Source of the DNA: Candidatus Gastranaerophilales bacterium
GTDB lineage: Bacteria > Cyanobacteriota > Vampirovibrionia > Gastranaerophilales > Gastranaerophilaceae
DNA length: 64,000 bases
Direction of reading: 5' to 3'
NCBI GenBank assembly: GCA_944324435.1
Contig: CALUWH010000003.1
Location: 40,275 to 104,274 of the forward strand
Part shown: one piece after another, positions 17,197-25,132 of the stretch
Position numbering within the stretch: the stretch's first letter is position 1
How the letters are laid out: every line of letters starts with the position of its first letter
Translations under genes and position numbers: made by a program
The notes under the pieces: model-generated
The model's input: only the letters and a program-made list of their open reading frames with translations
Database searches by the model: none
What the model was told of the DNA's origin: nothing

Positions 17197-18522
17197 TTAA
17201 TTTATAATATCTCCGTACTCTTCCGGATTATTTAGCAGGTCATAATTAATCTCGTTCTCGTTATCTGCAATTGCTGCCGCAACAACAGCATCAGAAGTTA
17301 CATTGAGCAGAGTCCTCATCATATCCGTAATTCTTTCTATTGTAAATAAGAACGCAAAACCTGCAACCAGCTGTTCAGGACTTAATCCCATTCCGTTAAG
17401 CACAAGAGCTATCGTGATTAATCCTGCCCCGGGGATACCAGCACAGGTACTTGACGCAATAATTGCGAGAAGAGCAATTTGAATTACTAAAAATGGTGAC
17501 AATGCAACGCCATAAGCCTGTGTCAGGAAGATTACGGCAATTGTTTGAAGCATCGCAGTTCCGTCCATATTTAAAGTTGCACCCAGAGGCAGTACGAAAC
17601 TGGATACCTTGTGTGAAATCCCTCGTTTCTCGCAGCAGGCAATTGTCAGAGGCAGTGTTGCAGAAGAACTTGCCGTTCCGAAAGCCACCATCATGGCCTC
17701 GGCAATTGCGGCATAAAGCATAAGAACGGGAACTTTTGAAAATATTTTCAAAAACACAGGATATACTATAAAAAATTGTATTGCAAAGCCGATAGCCAAT
17801 ACTCCCAGATATTTTGAAATACTCATAAAAATATCAATCCCGAAAGAAGAAACAGCGACTGCCGTAAGGGCGAATACGCCGGGGGCGGCAAAACACATAA
17901 TCCAGTCAGTAATTTTCATTGTTGCGGCAAAGATTGATTCAAAGAAGCTGACAAAGGGTCTGTTAATTTCACCGACTTTTGCCAATGCAATAGAAAAAAT
18001 AAGCGCAAAAACGATAATAGGAACCATATCGCCGCTTGCAATTGAGGCGAGAGGATTTTTCGGGATGAATCCTAAAATAATATTCAATAAATTGCCTCTT
18101 TGTGCTTCAATAGTCGCGGCAACCTGCGTTTGAATACTTGCCGCAATATCGGAGTTTATGTAATGTGCGGCTCCCAGCCCCGGTTTAAGCATAAGCGCAA
18201 GAACGGCTCCGATAGAAACTGCCGCTACGGTAATTATTGTATAATACAGAATCATTTTAGAGCCGAGTTTGCCGATTTGTTTACTGTCACCGACGCTTGT
18301 TATACCGATTACAATGGCTGAAATTACAAGAGGTATAACGACCATTTGTATGAGTCGTATAAATACCTGTCCTATAAATGTAAGTGCTGTTATAATCCAG
18401 GGGTATGACGTATTGTGAAGCCATATTCCGACTATAATACCAAGTACGAGCCCTGCAAAAATATGCCAATTTCTTTTTAAGCCCAGACCAAGTGCAATCA
18501 ACACTTGCATATATAATTTCAT
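17197..18522 (-). CDS. Dicarboxylate/amino acid:cation symporter (DAACS family)
   Basis: The product is a 441-residue polytopic membrane protein of the GltP/DctA family, importing glutamate, aspartate or C4-dicarboxylates with Na+ or H+. Family motifs are the serine-rich re-entrant loop FGTASSSATLPLT, the central PLGATLNMDGTA, and the late GIPGAGLITIALVLNGMGL. AGGAGG sits 8 bases before the ATG at 18522, which is preferred over an upstream in-frame ATG. It is monocistronic and shares the terminator at 17137-17186. The exact substrate is not decidable by eye. Confidence 0.9.
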   Translation of the reverse strand: MKLYMQVLIALGLGLKRNWHIFAGLVLGIIVGIWLHNTSYPWIITALTFIGQVFIRLIQMVVIPLVISAIVIGITSVGDSKQIGKLGSKMILYYTIITVAAVSIGAVLALMLKPGLGAAHYINSDIAASIQTQVAATIEAQRGNLLNIILGFIPKNPLASIASGDMVPIIVFALIFSIALAKVGEINRPFVSFFESIFAATMKITDWIMCFAAPGVFALTAVAVSSFGIDIFMSISKYLGVLAIGFAIQFFIVYPVFLKIFSKVPVLMLYAAIAEAMMVAFGTASSSATLPLTIACCEKRGISHKVSSFVLPLGATLNMDGTAMLQTIAVIFLTQAYGVALSPFLVIQIALLAIIASSTCAGIPGAGLITIALVLNGMGLSPEQLVAGFAFLFTIERITDMMRTLLNVTSDAVVAAAIADNENEINYDLLNNPEEYGDIIN

Positions 18523-18659
18523 ATATAAATCTCCTCCTATCATTAATCAATGAGTCTATTTTACTATTTTATCGGGCAAAAGTAAAGTAAGTAAATGCTG
18601 AAATCTTTGTACAAATTAAGGCAAACTGTATTGTAACTGTAGACACAATGCATAATAAA

Positions 18660-18920
18660 ACCGTACCACTGCCTATCGAAATACAGCTAAACCGATTCTG
18701 CTTATAAAATCTCCTTTTTAGAGTTATAACACCCGTAAGGGTTATCTTAGTGCTGCTATGTTTCCATCCTGACACGGTTCGATATCTTACGCCATCATAA
18801 TCTAAATTATCAACAACCCTATAAACATAGGCAATTTACCTGTATCCCTCACAGCAGGCTCTGCACCTCGCTAAGCGTTCGAGTCGAGAGATCCGCTAAG
18901 TCCCCGTGGAGTACGGCAGA
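18660..18920 (-). ncRNA. ffs: Signal recognition particle RNA, large bacterial type
   Basis: Read on the minus strand, the RNA starts CTGCCGTACTCCACGGGGAC, close to the 5' domain of the large (Bacillus-like, ~265-nt) SRP RNA. It later contains the helix-8 signature GTCAGGATGGAAAC followed by ATAGCAGC, which binds Ffh. The 5' CCGTAC pairs with GTACGG at the 3' end, closing the molecule at about 261 nt. A short T-tract follows. A TTGTAA-N17-TACAAT promoter sits at the right distance from the 5' end. The Alu-type 5' domain is unlike the short 4.5S RNA of Escherichia coli. Confidence 0.88.
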
Positions 18921-18924
18921 GGTA

Positions 18925-18953
18925 ATTGTAACACGAAAACTATCTGATTACAA
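18925..18953 (-). promoter_or_regulatory. Promoter of the SRP RNA gene
   Basis: On the minus strand TTGTAA, 17 bases, TACAAT places the start near 18919, matching the folded 5' end of the SRP RNA. The -35 box lies inside the last codons of the LD-carboxypeptidase gene. Confidence 0.75.
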
Positions 18954-19812
18954 GCCGGTTGTCATGCATAATACATTTTCGGCCTATCGGGAGGGTGATT
19001 TTTTCTTTTGAGTGCGTAATCTTAAATCCGCCAGCAACGGGAATGTTTAATTTTTCGGCAAGTTCATAAAAATATTCATCAAGCCAAGCTTGGTTATCGA
19101 CATCAAGAAAATCCCCGAGAACAATTCCCTTACATTTATCCCTGAACTCCTGAAGATTTATCAGCTGCTGGAACATCCTGTCAATCTTATACACCGGTTC
19201 GTTTAAATCTTCTGCAAAAAATATAAAATCCTCTTTCGGGATAAAATCTAAGCCGCAAAGAGAAACAACCGTAGCGAGGTTTCCGCCCCATATAATTCCG
19301 CCGGCTTCTCCTCTAATGTAGTTTTTATTTCCTTCAAACTTCAGCTGTTCGCCATCAAGCGCCTTTAAAAGATAATCAAGAGAGAACATCATTCCCTCTC
19401 CTTTGAGGAGAGGGGGAGGTGTCAAATCTCCGAAATCAGAGCAGGCCATAGGCCCGTGGTAAGTTACCATGCCGGTACGTTTATAAATCATAAGCAGTAG
19501 TGCTGTTATATCAGAAAAACCGATAAATGGTTTAGGGTTGTTTTTAATTATCTCATAATCTATACGATTAATGAGCCGTATAGCACCATATCCGCCGCGC
19601 GCGTTCATGATTACGTCAATATCCGAATCCTTGAAGAAATTATGCAATTCCGCAATTTTTATCTCATCGCTTCCTGCAAGATACCTGTTTTTATCAAAAA
19701 TATTTGCAGAGAGTTTGACCTTGTACCCGAGAGCCTTTAGATTCTCTGCCGCATTACAAATTTTATCCACACTTACGCCGCCTGAGAGGGCAATAATTCC
19801 AATCGTTTTCAT
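18940..19812 (-). CDS. LD-carboxypeptidase (S66 family) with a repeat-derived insertion
   Basis: S66 peptidases remove the terminal D-Ala from peptidoglycan tetrapeptides during recycling. The catalytic Ser is in PFIGFSDITALL, the Glu in FFAEDLNEPVYKIDRMF, and the His in FKITHSKEKITLPIG. The ATG at 19812 (MKTIGIIALSGG) gives 290 residues. TTTACA-N17-TATAAT lies 6 bases before it, so the mRNA is probably leaderless and the longer frame upstream is not translated. Between HGPMACSDFG and FSLDYLLKAL sits LTPPPLLKGEGMM. Most of this is encoded by a palindromic repeat, so it looks like an in-frame repeat insertion. Confidence 0.9.
   Translation of the reverse strand: MKTIGIIALSGGVSVDKICNAAENLKALGYKVKLSANIFDKNRYLAGSDEIKIAELHNFFKDSDIDVIMNARGGYGAIRLINRIDYEIIKNNPKPFIGFSDITALLLMIYKRTGMVTYHGPMACSDFGDLTPPPLLKGEGMMFSLDYLLKALDGEQLKFEGNKNYIRGEAGGIIWGGNLATVVSLCGLDFIPKEDFIFFAEDLNEPVYKIDRMFQQLINLQEFRDKCKGIVLGDFLDVDNQAWLDEYFYELAEKLNIPVAGGFKITHSKEKITLPIGRKCIMHDNRLVIR
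19394..19414. repeat. Palindromic repeat inside LD-carboxypeptidase gene
   Basis: CCCTCTCCT, TTG, AGGAGAGGG forms a perfect 9-bp stem with a 3-base loop. The same core (CCCTCTCC with GGAGAGGG or a close variant) recurs in non-coding DNA at 59796-59841. Within the gene it encodes most of the PPPLLKGEG segment. Confidence 0.75.
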
Positions 19813-19818
19813 AAATTG

Positions 19819-19847
19819 ATTATAAACTATATGTGAACTTTTGTAAA
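19819..19847 (-). promoter_or_regulatory. Promoter of LD-carboxypeptidase gene, leaderless start
   Basis: TTTACA, 17 bases, TATAAT, then six bases to the ATG at 19812. Confidence 0.75.
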
Positions 19848-19924
19848 TTTTCTTAAAAAACAGCGCAATTTTTAAAAATTTCAAACGTTATTATATATAT
19901 ACAGAAAAATAAGAGGACATGATT

Positions 19925-20221
19925 ATGGGCGGTGTACCAGGACTAGAACAAAATTATTTATACGGTCAATATGCACAAGGCGGAAGTGTACCGTTCGGTG
20001 CCTATACGGTCAACCCTCGTGTCGAAGGTACTCCTGTAGTTCAGCCGGCACGACATACGGAAACACCTACCGTCGGGAGTGTTGTTGGAGAAGACGGAAC
20101 TACACCGATATCAATGGGTACACAAGCTGTCGGTTTTGGAACAACTTATGCAGAAGGAGCCGGCTCACATTATACTAACGGAGTTGGACATTCACTCCAT
20201 ACTAAATGGTTGATCGGCTAA
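19925..20221 (+). CDS. Hypothetical small protein
   Basis: The 98-residue product is rich in Gly, Thr and Val and begins MGGVPGLEQNYLYGQYAQGG. It has no membrane helix, signal peptide or cysteine, and looks disordered. The ATG at 19925 is chosen over one at 19919 because AGAGG lies 8 bases before it. A strong intrinsic terminator follows, so it is a monocistronic, probably expressed gene. No family is recognised. Confidence 0.6.
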   Translation: MGGVPGLEQNYLYGQYAQGGSVPFGAYTVNPRVEGTPVVQPARHTETPTVGSVVGEDGTTPISMGTQAVGFGTTYAEGAGSHYTNGVGHSLHTKWLIG

Positions 20222-20253
20222 TTTGAAGTATATCGGAGAGATCTGCGCAAAAA

Positions 20254-20280
20254 TCAGGCATATTGCCTGAACGTTTTTTT
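20254..20280 (+). terminator. Intrinsic terminator after 19925 gene
   Basis: TCAGGCA, TAT, TGCCTGA forms a 7-bp stem, closely followed by seven T residues. Confidence 0.85.
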
Positions 20281-20344
20281 GCTTTCATTCGGAATCTGTG
20301 AGATTATAATTCTTCCATATTTATAGTATTAAATTAATTTGTGC

Positions 20345-20350
20345 TATAAT
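20345..20350 (+). promoter_or_regulatory. Extended -10 promoter, near-leaderless
   Basis: TGCTATAAT is an extended -10 (TG-N-TATAAT). It lies nine bases before the ATG at 20360, leaving a leader of only a few bases. No good -35 box is visible. Confidence 0.6.
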
Positions 20351-20359
20351 AGATTTACT

Positions 20360-20578
20360 ATGCAGGTATCGTCAGTAAAATCCAACCGAATATTAACGCC
20401 CAAAACAACCGGCTACACTGCTACAGTGGGTTTGGCCTGGTCAATATACAGCGGTGTAAGTAAGAATAAATCAATCAGAAAAACTCACAAACCTGCTGCA
20501 TACTTATCAGCAGCCATTACCGCTTTGCATATCGGCTTAATTGAGTATAATCATTATAAGTGGAAAAGACAAAAGTAA
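20360..20578 (+). CDS. Hypothetical 72-residue protein
   Basis: MQVSSVKSNRILTPKTTGYT begins a short protein with a weakly hydrophobic middle (VGLAWSIYSGVSKNK and AAYLSAAITALHIGLIEYN). It ends in a basic tail. It could be a small membrane-associated protein. The start is set by the promoter at 20345, which lies too close for the upstream codon of the same frame. It is 46 bases upstream of glyS, which has its own ribosome-binding site and may be partly co-transcribed. Confidence 0.55.
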   Translation: MQVSSVKSNRILTPKTTGYTATVGLAWSIYSGVSKNKSIRKTHKPAAYLSAAITALHIGLIEYNHYKWKRQK

Positions 20579-20624
20579 TTTTTGTTGTATAATCAAGAAA
20601 AGATTAGTAATTGGAGAAATATAA

Positions 20625-22616
20625 ATGAGTAAATATTTGCTGGAAGTCGGTGTAGAAGAATTGCCGTATAAGTTTATACCAATGGCAATTTCGCAGTTAA
20701 AAAGCGGTTTTGAAGCTTTTTTGAGCAGTAGTAACGTAAAATTTGATAACGTAAAAGTAATGGCAACCCCTCGCCGTCTTGCAGTAATCGTAGATGGTCT
20801 GGCTTCATCCCAGCCGGATGTTGAAAAAGTTGTTAAAGGGCCTATTGCAACTGTTGCATTCGATGAGAATAAAAATCTTACCAGAGCAGGAGAAGGCTTT
20901 GCCAATAAAAACGGCGTTACAAAGGATGATTTGTACGTAGAAGATAATTATGTTTACGCAAAGATTTCAATAAAGGGCAAAAATACAAAAGATTTACTGC
21001 AGGAAAATGTTCCGCAAATATTCTCAAAACTTCAAGGGCCTCACTTTATGAGATGGGGAAATAATGATGTAAAATTCTCTCGCCCTATTCGCTGGGTGCT
21101 ATCGATTTTAGATAATGAAGAAGTTAAGATAAGAATCATTGATAAAGATTCTTCAAACCTTACAAACGGACATAGATTCTCAAAACAGAATATTGTGATT
21201 AACAAGCCTGACGAATACGTTGAAAAGCTCAAAGATGCTTACGTAATAGTCGACCAGGATGAGAGAAAAGCTAAAATATTAGAACTTACTAAAATCGAAG
21301 CTGATAAACTGAATGCCGTGACGAAAATTTCTGATGATTTGCTGGAAGAAGTTACGTTTATCTGCGAATATCCGGTTGCCGTAACTTGCGATTTTGATGC
21401 TGCGTACTTAACAATTCCGCAAGAAGTTGCAGTTACTGTTATGGAAACTCATCAGAGATATTTTGCACTTTACAAAAAAGAAGACGGAAAATTAATCAAC
21501 AAGTTTGTAACTATCACAAACTATATTGGAGACGAATTTGAAAATATCAAAGCCGGAAACCTTAGAGTAATCAAGGCAAGGCTTGATGATGCAGTGTTCT
21601 TCTTTAATGAAGATACCAAAAAACCGTTAGAAGCTTATGTCGAAAACTTGAAGGGCATGACTTTCCAAAAAGGCATGGGTTCTGTCTACGACAAAACTCA
21701 AAGAATAATTAAATTATCAGAAAAAATTGCCGCTTCAATGAATATTTCAAAGCCTTCAATCAAGCGTACGGCAGAATTATGCAAGGCAGATTTGGCAACA
21801 AATCTTGTGTTTGAATTTACCGAACTTCAAGGATTTATCGGGGCTGATTACGCAAGGGTTTCCGGTGAAAGCGCCGAAGTTGCGGAAGGGATTAAAGAAC
21901 ATTACTTCCCTTTAAATGCAGATTCAGAAACAGCTAAATCCATAGAAGGCCAGATTGTAGGAATTGCGGATAAAATTGATACGATTTGTGCAGTATTTGC
22001 AGCCGGCAAAAAACCGACAGGTTCTTCTGACCCACTTGGCGTAAGACGTGCGGCGCTGGGTATTATAAAAACTATTCTGGAACACAACCTTGAGCTTGAC
22101 CTTTCAAAACTTATTGATGAGACATTGGAGCTTCTGCCTGTGAAAGCGGATGTTAAGGCTGATGTTGAAGAGTTCTTTGTTCAAAGGCTGATTATATTCT
22201 TAAACAGCGATTATTCTAAAAACGTTCTTGAAGCCTGCGCATCCAAGAATCCTTGCAGGGATTTGTGCGATTACCTGAAAAGGGTTAAGGCAATATCAGG
22301 CGGAGTTGACGAAAAACTCGTTGAAAACGCAAACAGAGTTCTTAGAATCCTCAAAGAAGAAGCTGGAGAAGTTTATGAAAGCTTGTTTGTACTGGACGCT
22401 GAAAAGTCACTCTATAAAGCTGTTCAGGGAATTTTATTCAACGGAGACTATGACAAATATTTAAGCGATTTAATCTCTATTAATCCTGTTGTTACAAAAT
22501 TCTTTGATGATGTTCTTGTTATGGATAAGGATGAAAAAATCAAAAATAACAGAGTTGCACTATTGAAGAGTTTAAAAAATAAGTATATAATATTAACAGA
22601 TTTTTCAAAATTGTAA
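20625..22616 (+). CDS. glyS: Glycyl-tRNA synthetase beta subunit
   Basis: The beta subunit of the heterotetrameric glycyl-tRNA synthetase contributes tRNA recognition. The N-terminus YLLEVGVEELPYKFIPMAIS is the family signature. ATPRRLAVIV, GPHFMRWGNNDVKFSRPIRW, HQRYFALYKKEDG and the HD-like region ending GSSDPLGVRRAALGIIKTI follow. At 663 residues it is close to the usual length. GGAG lies before the ATG. The alpha subunit gene is not adjacent, which is uncommon because glyQ and glyS are often neighbours. Confidence 0.95.
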   Translation: MSKYLLEVGVEELPYKFIPMAISQLKSGFEAFLSSSNVKFDNVKVMATPRRLAVIVDGLASSQPDVEKVVKGPIATVAFDENKNLTRAGEGFANKNGVTKDDLYVEDNYVYAKISIKGKNTKDLLQENVPQIFSKLQGPHFMRWGNNDVKFSRPIRWVLSILDNEEVKIRIIDKDSSNLTNGHRFSKQNIVINKPDEYVEKLKDAYVIVDQDERKAKILELTKIEADKLNAVTKISDDLLEEVTFICEYPVAVTCDFDAAYLTIPQEVAVTVMETHQRYFALYKKEDGKLINKFVTITNYIGDEFENIKAGNLRVIKARLDDAVFFFNEDTKKPLEAYVENLKGMTFQKGMGSVYDKTQRIIKLSEKIAASMNISKPSIKRTAELCKADLATNLVFEFTELQGFIGADYARVSGESAEVAEGIKEHYFPLNADSETAKSIEGQIVGIADKIDTICAVFAAGKKPTGSSDPLGVRRAALGIIKTILEHNLELDLSKLIDETLELLPVKADVKADVEEFFVQRLIIFLNSDYSKNVLEACASKNPCRDLCDYLKRVKAISGGVDEKLVENANRVLRILKEEAGEVYESLFVLDAEKSLYKAVQGILFNGDYDKYLSDLISINPVVTKFFDDVLVMDKDEKIKNNRVALLKSLKNKYIILTDFSKL

Positions 22617-22710
22617 AAAATTGTAACAAGTTCCGTAATAATAGGCAATTTTTACCTTGAGGATACTTTAATAAAGTACAAGTGAAGGTAAGTAAAGTAA
22701 AGAGGTCGTT

Positions 22711-23007
22711 ATGTTCAACCTGAGATTTTTCAAGTCACTGAAACAAGCATTAGATCCAAAAGCAAATTTGTTAACTTTTTCAAGTTCACAAAGGAAAGCC
22801 AACGAAAATTATATTGAATCATTATCAAGTAATGAGTTAAAAATAAAGTCAGACGAACAACGGTTGGAAGCAATGGTCAGACAACAATTAAAAGAAGAAT
22901 TTCCGAATATCGAAAAGAGTTCTTCTTACGACTTACTGGTTGACGCAGTCATCCACAATTACAAGTCAAAACAGCTTCAAGCCACCGACGATGCAGAGAT
23001 TATGTAG
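22711..23007 (+). CDS. Hypothetical 98-residue protein
   Basis: The product begins MFNLRFFKSLKQALDPKANL and continues as a charged, helical, soluble protein (LEAMVRQQLKEEFPNIEKSS). It has no cysteines or membrane segment. AGAGG precedes the ATG and a strong intrinsic terminator follows, which supports a real monocistronic gene. No family is recognised. Confidence 0.6.
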   Translation: MFNLRFFKSLKQALDPKANLLTFSSSQRKANENYIESLSSNELKIKSDEQRLEAMVRQQLKEEFPNIEKSSSYDLLVDAVIHNYKSKQLQATDDAEIM

Positions 23008-23041
23008 CATTGTCACACTATTATTAATCAAAAAACAAAAT

Positions 23042-23072
23042 AAAACCGGAAACATCGCGATTCCGGTTTTTT
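23042..23072 (+). terminator. Intrinsic terminator after 22711 gene
   Basis: AAAACCGGAA and TTCCGGTTTT pair around a nine-base loop and end in a T-run. Confidence 0.88.
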
Positions 23073-23073
23073 G

Positions 23074-23333
23074 GATTTTAGATTTGCCGTAGGTTGTTCT
23101 TCTATTGTACAATCACTTTAGAAGATAATCCTAGGTTATAGTACCTAATAAAACACAAATCTAAAAGTTCCGTTTGAAGCGGCAAATCATAGATTTACCG
23201 CTTCAATAATATAAAATCGTAAACCTGAGATTTAATCCTGCCTGCTAACTCCCCACAGGATTCACGATAATGAAGATGTTTGGGTAATCAGAAATTACCC
23301 AAACTTACCGGCTAATAAAACACAAATCTAAAA
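23074..23333. repeat. Structured intergenic element with 22-bp direct repeats and three hairpins
   Basis: Two identical 22-base copies (23145-23166 and 23312-23333, beginning CTAATAAAACACAAATCT) flank three strong hairpins. The hairpins are at 23174-23206 (TTGAAGCGG arms plus an inner AAATC/GATTT stem), 23234-23262 (AATCCTG/CAGGATT, with outer ATCGT/ACGAT) and 23278-23304 (11-bp GTTTGGGTAAT arms). Part of the repeat word (CAAATCTAAAA) also occurs inverted at about 23077-23087. No coding frame is evident. It could be a structured RNA or a small non-autonomous mobile element. Confidence 0.6.
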
Positions 23334-23432
23334 AATTAAATTTAAGAATTAGCCTGATAGTTTAATATACAAACACCTAATTGTGTACTTTGCGGTGATT
23401 TAACACACAGCAATCAGTGCAAAGATATAAAT

Positions 23433-23585
23433 ATGAAGGCAAAAAGTTTTTTCAAATTATTGAATAGAAAAATAAAAAAGTATGACAAAGCTGCAACAAA
23501 TCCTTTTGAAGCAATACCGTTGTCAATAACTCTGGTATGGGTTGAGGAAGACAAAAAACAAAACGAACAAAATAATATAAGCTAG
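23433..23585 (+). CDS. Possible 50-residue small protein
   Basis: MKAKSFFKLLNRKIKKYDKA begins a basic N-terminus followed by an acidic tail (WVEEDKKQNEQNN). The gene lies between the structured element and the HTH genes. There is no clear Shine-Dalgarno, so this is tentative. Confidence 0.35.
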   Translation: MKAKSFFKLLNRKIKKYDKAATNPFEAIPLSITLVWVEEDKKQNEQNNIS

Positions 23586-23591
23586 AATATA

Positions 23592-23804
23592 TTACTCAAA
23601 ATCAAAAAGGTCTTTTACTTTAACCCCCAAATTATCGGCAAGAATTTTCAACTTAGAAACAGTAATATCGGTTTTTGCTAGTTCTAACAAACTTACCATT
23701 TGTCGAGAAATTCCATTTATTCCTATATCATCCTGAGTAAGGGATTTTTGGGCGCGAAGCTGTTTTATATGATATGCTAACTTTTCTAAATAGGGCTTGT
23801 TCAT
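23592..23804 (-). CDS. Small XRE-family helix-turn-helix protein
   Basis: The 70-residue protein is essentially one Cro/C1-type HTH: HIKQLRAQKSLTQDDIGING, then SRQMVSLLELAKTDITVSKL and the LADNLGVKVKDLFDFE ending typical of the fold. Such minimal regulators control restriction, toxin-antitoxin or phage-like modules. It is followed on the same strand, 63 bases upstream, by a second HTH gene. No clear partner enzyme is adjacent. Confidence 0.8.
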   Translation of the reverse strand: MNKPYLEKLAYHIKQLRAQKSLTQDDIGINGISRQMVSLLELAKTDITVSKLKILADNLGVKVKDLFDFE

Positions 23805-23867
23805 TGTTTAATCATCGAGTATAATAACAATAGCCACAACTAGTGCTACTAGCAAACAGGAGATATA

Positions 23868-24101
23868 TTATATGTTCTTAAATAGATCCATAAGTGAACA
23901 ATTTAATGCTTCCGCAATATCCAAGATAATAGCAAGACTAGGGTATTTTTCTGCTCTTTCAATACATCCAATATAATTTCTTGCACTGGAAACTTTAAAA
24001 GCTAATTCTTCCTGCGAAATCTTTCGGCTTTCTCTTATCGCTCTTATATTACTGCCTAATTTTTTATATACACTTATATGCTTGCTTTTGTCTCTACTCA
24101 C
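23868..24101 (-). CDS. Small XRE-family helix-turn-helix protein
   Basis: The 77-residue product consists of one XRE HTH: LGSNIRAIRESRKISQEELA, RNYIGCIERAEKYPSLAIIL and DIAEALNCSLMDLFKNI. It lies just upstream of the similar 23592 gene and is divergent from the 24185 gene, whose promoter region it could control. The two HTH proteins differ enough in sequence not to be a recent duplication. Confidence 0.8.
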   Translation of the reverse strand: MSRDKSKHISVYKKLGSNIRAIRESRKISQEELAFKVSSARNYIGCIERAEKYPSLAIILDIAEALNCSLMDLFKNI

Positions 24102-24184
24102 ACCACTTATTGTGTTTCATTTTTACAAACCTTTCTACCACCTATATAGTTGCATAAAGTATCTATTTGAAAGTAAACCTATTA

Positions 24185-24568
24185 ATGATTGAAGAAAATT
24201 TAAAACAAGAATATAACATTTATCTAGAATATCTTGAAAAAGCATATTCTGTATTAGAATACATGATGGAAGAAATGCACAATTATAATATGAATAAAGA
24301 AGAATGCAATATTGAAAACAATATAGATGATGTAGAAAAATTTTTCTTTAGTATCGCACACTTACCTTCAAGACTTAACAGTTTCATAGACGAATGTTAT
24401 TCTGCGTATCCGCGAATTGAGTCTTTTACATCTCTACCTCTTCACTCTCCTCAAAATAAACTTTTAGTATTGCCATTATTTCAGGATGAAGATATTTTTG
24501 TAGATTCAGATAAAAATATTAGTAATATTTGGAAATCTTCTAAGTTTACCAACAAAGAAGATAAATAA
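24185..24568 (+). CDS. Hypothetical acidic protein
   Basis: The product is about 127 residues, beginning MIEENLKQEYNIYLEYLEKA. It is acidic and helical in the first half and has a Pro/Ser-rich second half (FTSLPLHSPQNKLLVLPLFQ). There is no membrane segment or recognised motif. A TTG six codons upstream is an alternative start, and neither has a strong ribosome-binding site. It is divergent from the HTH gene at 23868 and convergent with the 24576 gene. Confidence 0.55.
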   Translation: MIEENLKQEYNIYLEYLEKAYSVLEYMMEEMHNYNMNKEECNIENNIDDVEKFFFSIAHLPSRLNSFIDECYSAYPRIESFTSLPLHSPQNKLLVLPLFQDEDIFVDSDKNISNIWKSSKFTNKEDK

Positions 24569-24575
24569 ATTTCCG

Positions 24576-25025
24576 TTATGCCAGATATTCGCCCATTGAA
24601 TTTGGCTGACTCCCTTTTGCCTTGCACGCATCAGCAACTAACTTCTGCTCTTCCGGCAAAACTTTATCAAGCAGAGGAAAAAGCGCAAATGATGAGCCGA
24701 ATGCAGCAGCTCCGGCAAGTGATGCTACTGCTACGCCGCCAATCCCGAGAATTGCCGGAAGTGCTGCAATAGCTGCAGGAACTGCAAGATAAGAAGCACA
24801 CCTAAGAGCTGATTTGCCAAGCTCCTTAAACCCTGATTTCCAGTTTGTCCCTTCAACTTTTTCGCCTTTCGTATCGTGATCAAGCTTAAACGCACCCGGC
24901 ACTGACTGAAAATCAAACAGACAAAGCGCGCCTGTCATTAGCGTTCCGCCTCCAAGAACTTTTTTCAGTTTAGAAACTTTATCCCCGGACACTGCCGATG
25001 TCAGGGCTCCTGCTATAGAAACCAT
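24576..25025 (-). CDS. Hypothetical Gly/Ala-rich membrane-associated protein
   Basis: The product is 149 residues, starting MVSIAGALTSAVSGDKVSKL. Hydrophobic Gly/Ala segments occur at VLGGGTLMTGALCLF and at YLAVPAAIAALPAILGIGGV. GGAG lies 7 bases before the ATG. A perfect AT palindrome (25060-25074, CTTATATATATAAAG) lies upstream, as before other lineage-specific genes here. No family is recognised. Confidence 0.65.
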   Translation of the reverse strand: MVSIAGALTSAVSGDKVSKLKKVLGGGTLMTGALCLFDFQSVPGAFKLDHDTKGEKVEGTNWKSGFKELGKSALRCASYLAVPAAIAALPAILGIGGVAVASLAGAAAFGSSFALFPLLDKVLPEEQKLVADACKAKGSQPNSMGEYLA

Positions 25026-25132
25026 ATTAACTCCAATATATATTAACTTAATCTTTTCCCTTATATATATAAAGTCAAATATGGAAGATAAAATTGCCCT
25101 AATGTAACATTTTGTTAAGAAATCGAATAAGC

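Noticed and set aside
18840..18905. tRNA-like GTTCGAGTC word
   Set aside because: It belongs to the 5' domain of the SRP RNA; no cloverleaf can be formed. I found no convincing tRNA or rRNA gene in the window.
23145..23333. CRISPR-like direct repeats
   Set aside because: Only two 22-bp copies about 145 bp apart, with no regular spacers and no cas genes.
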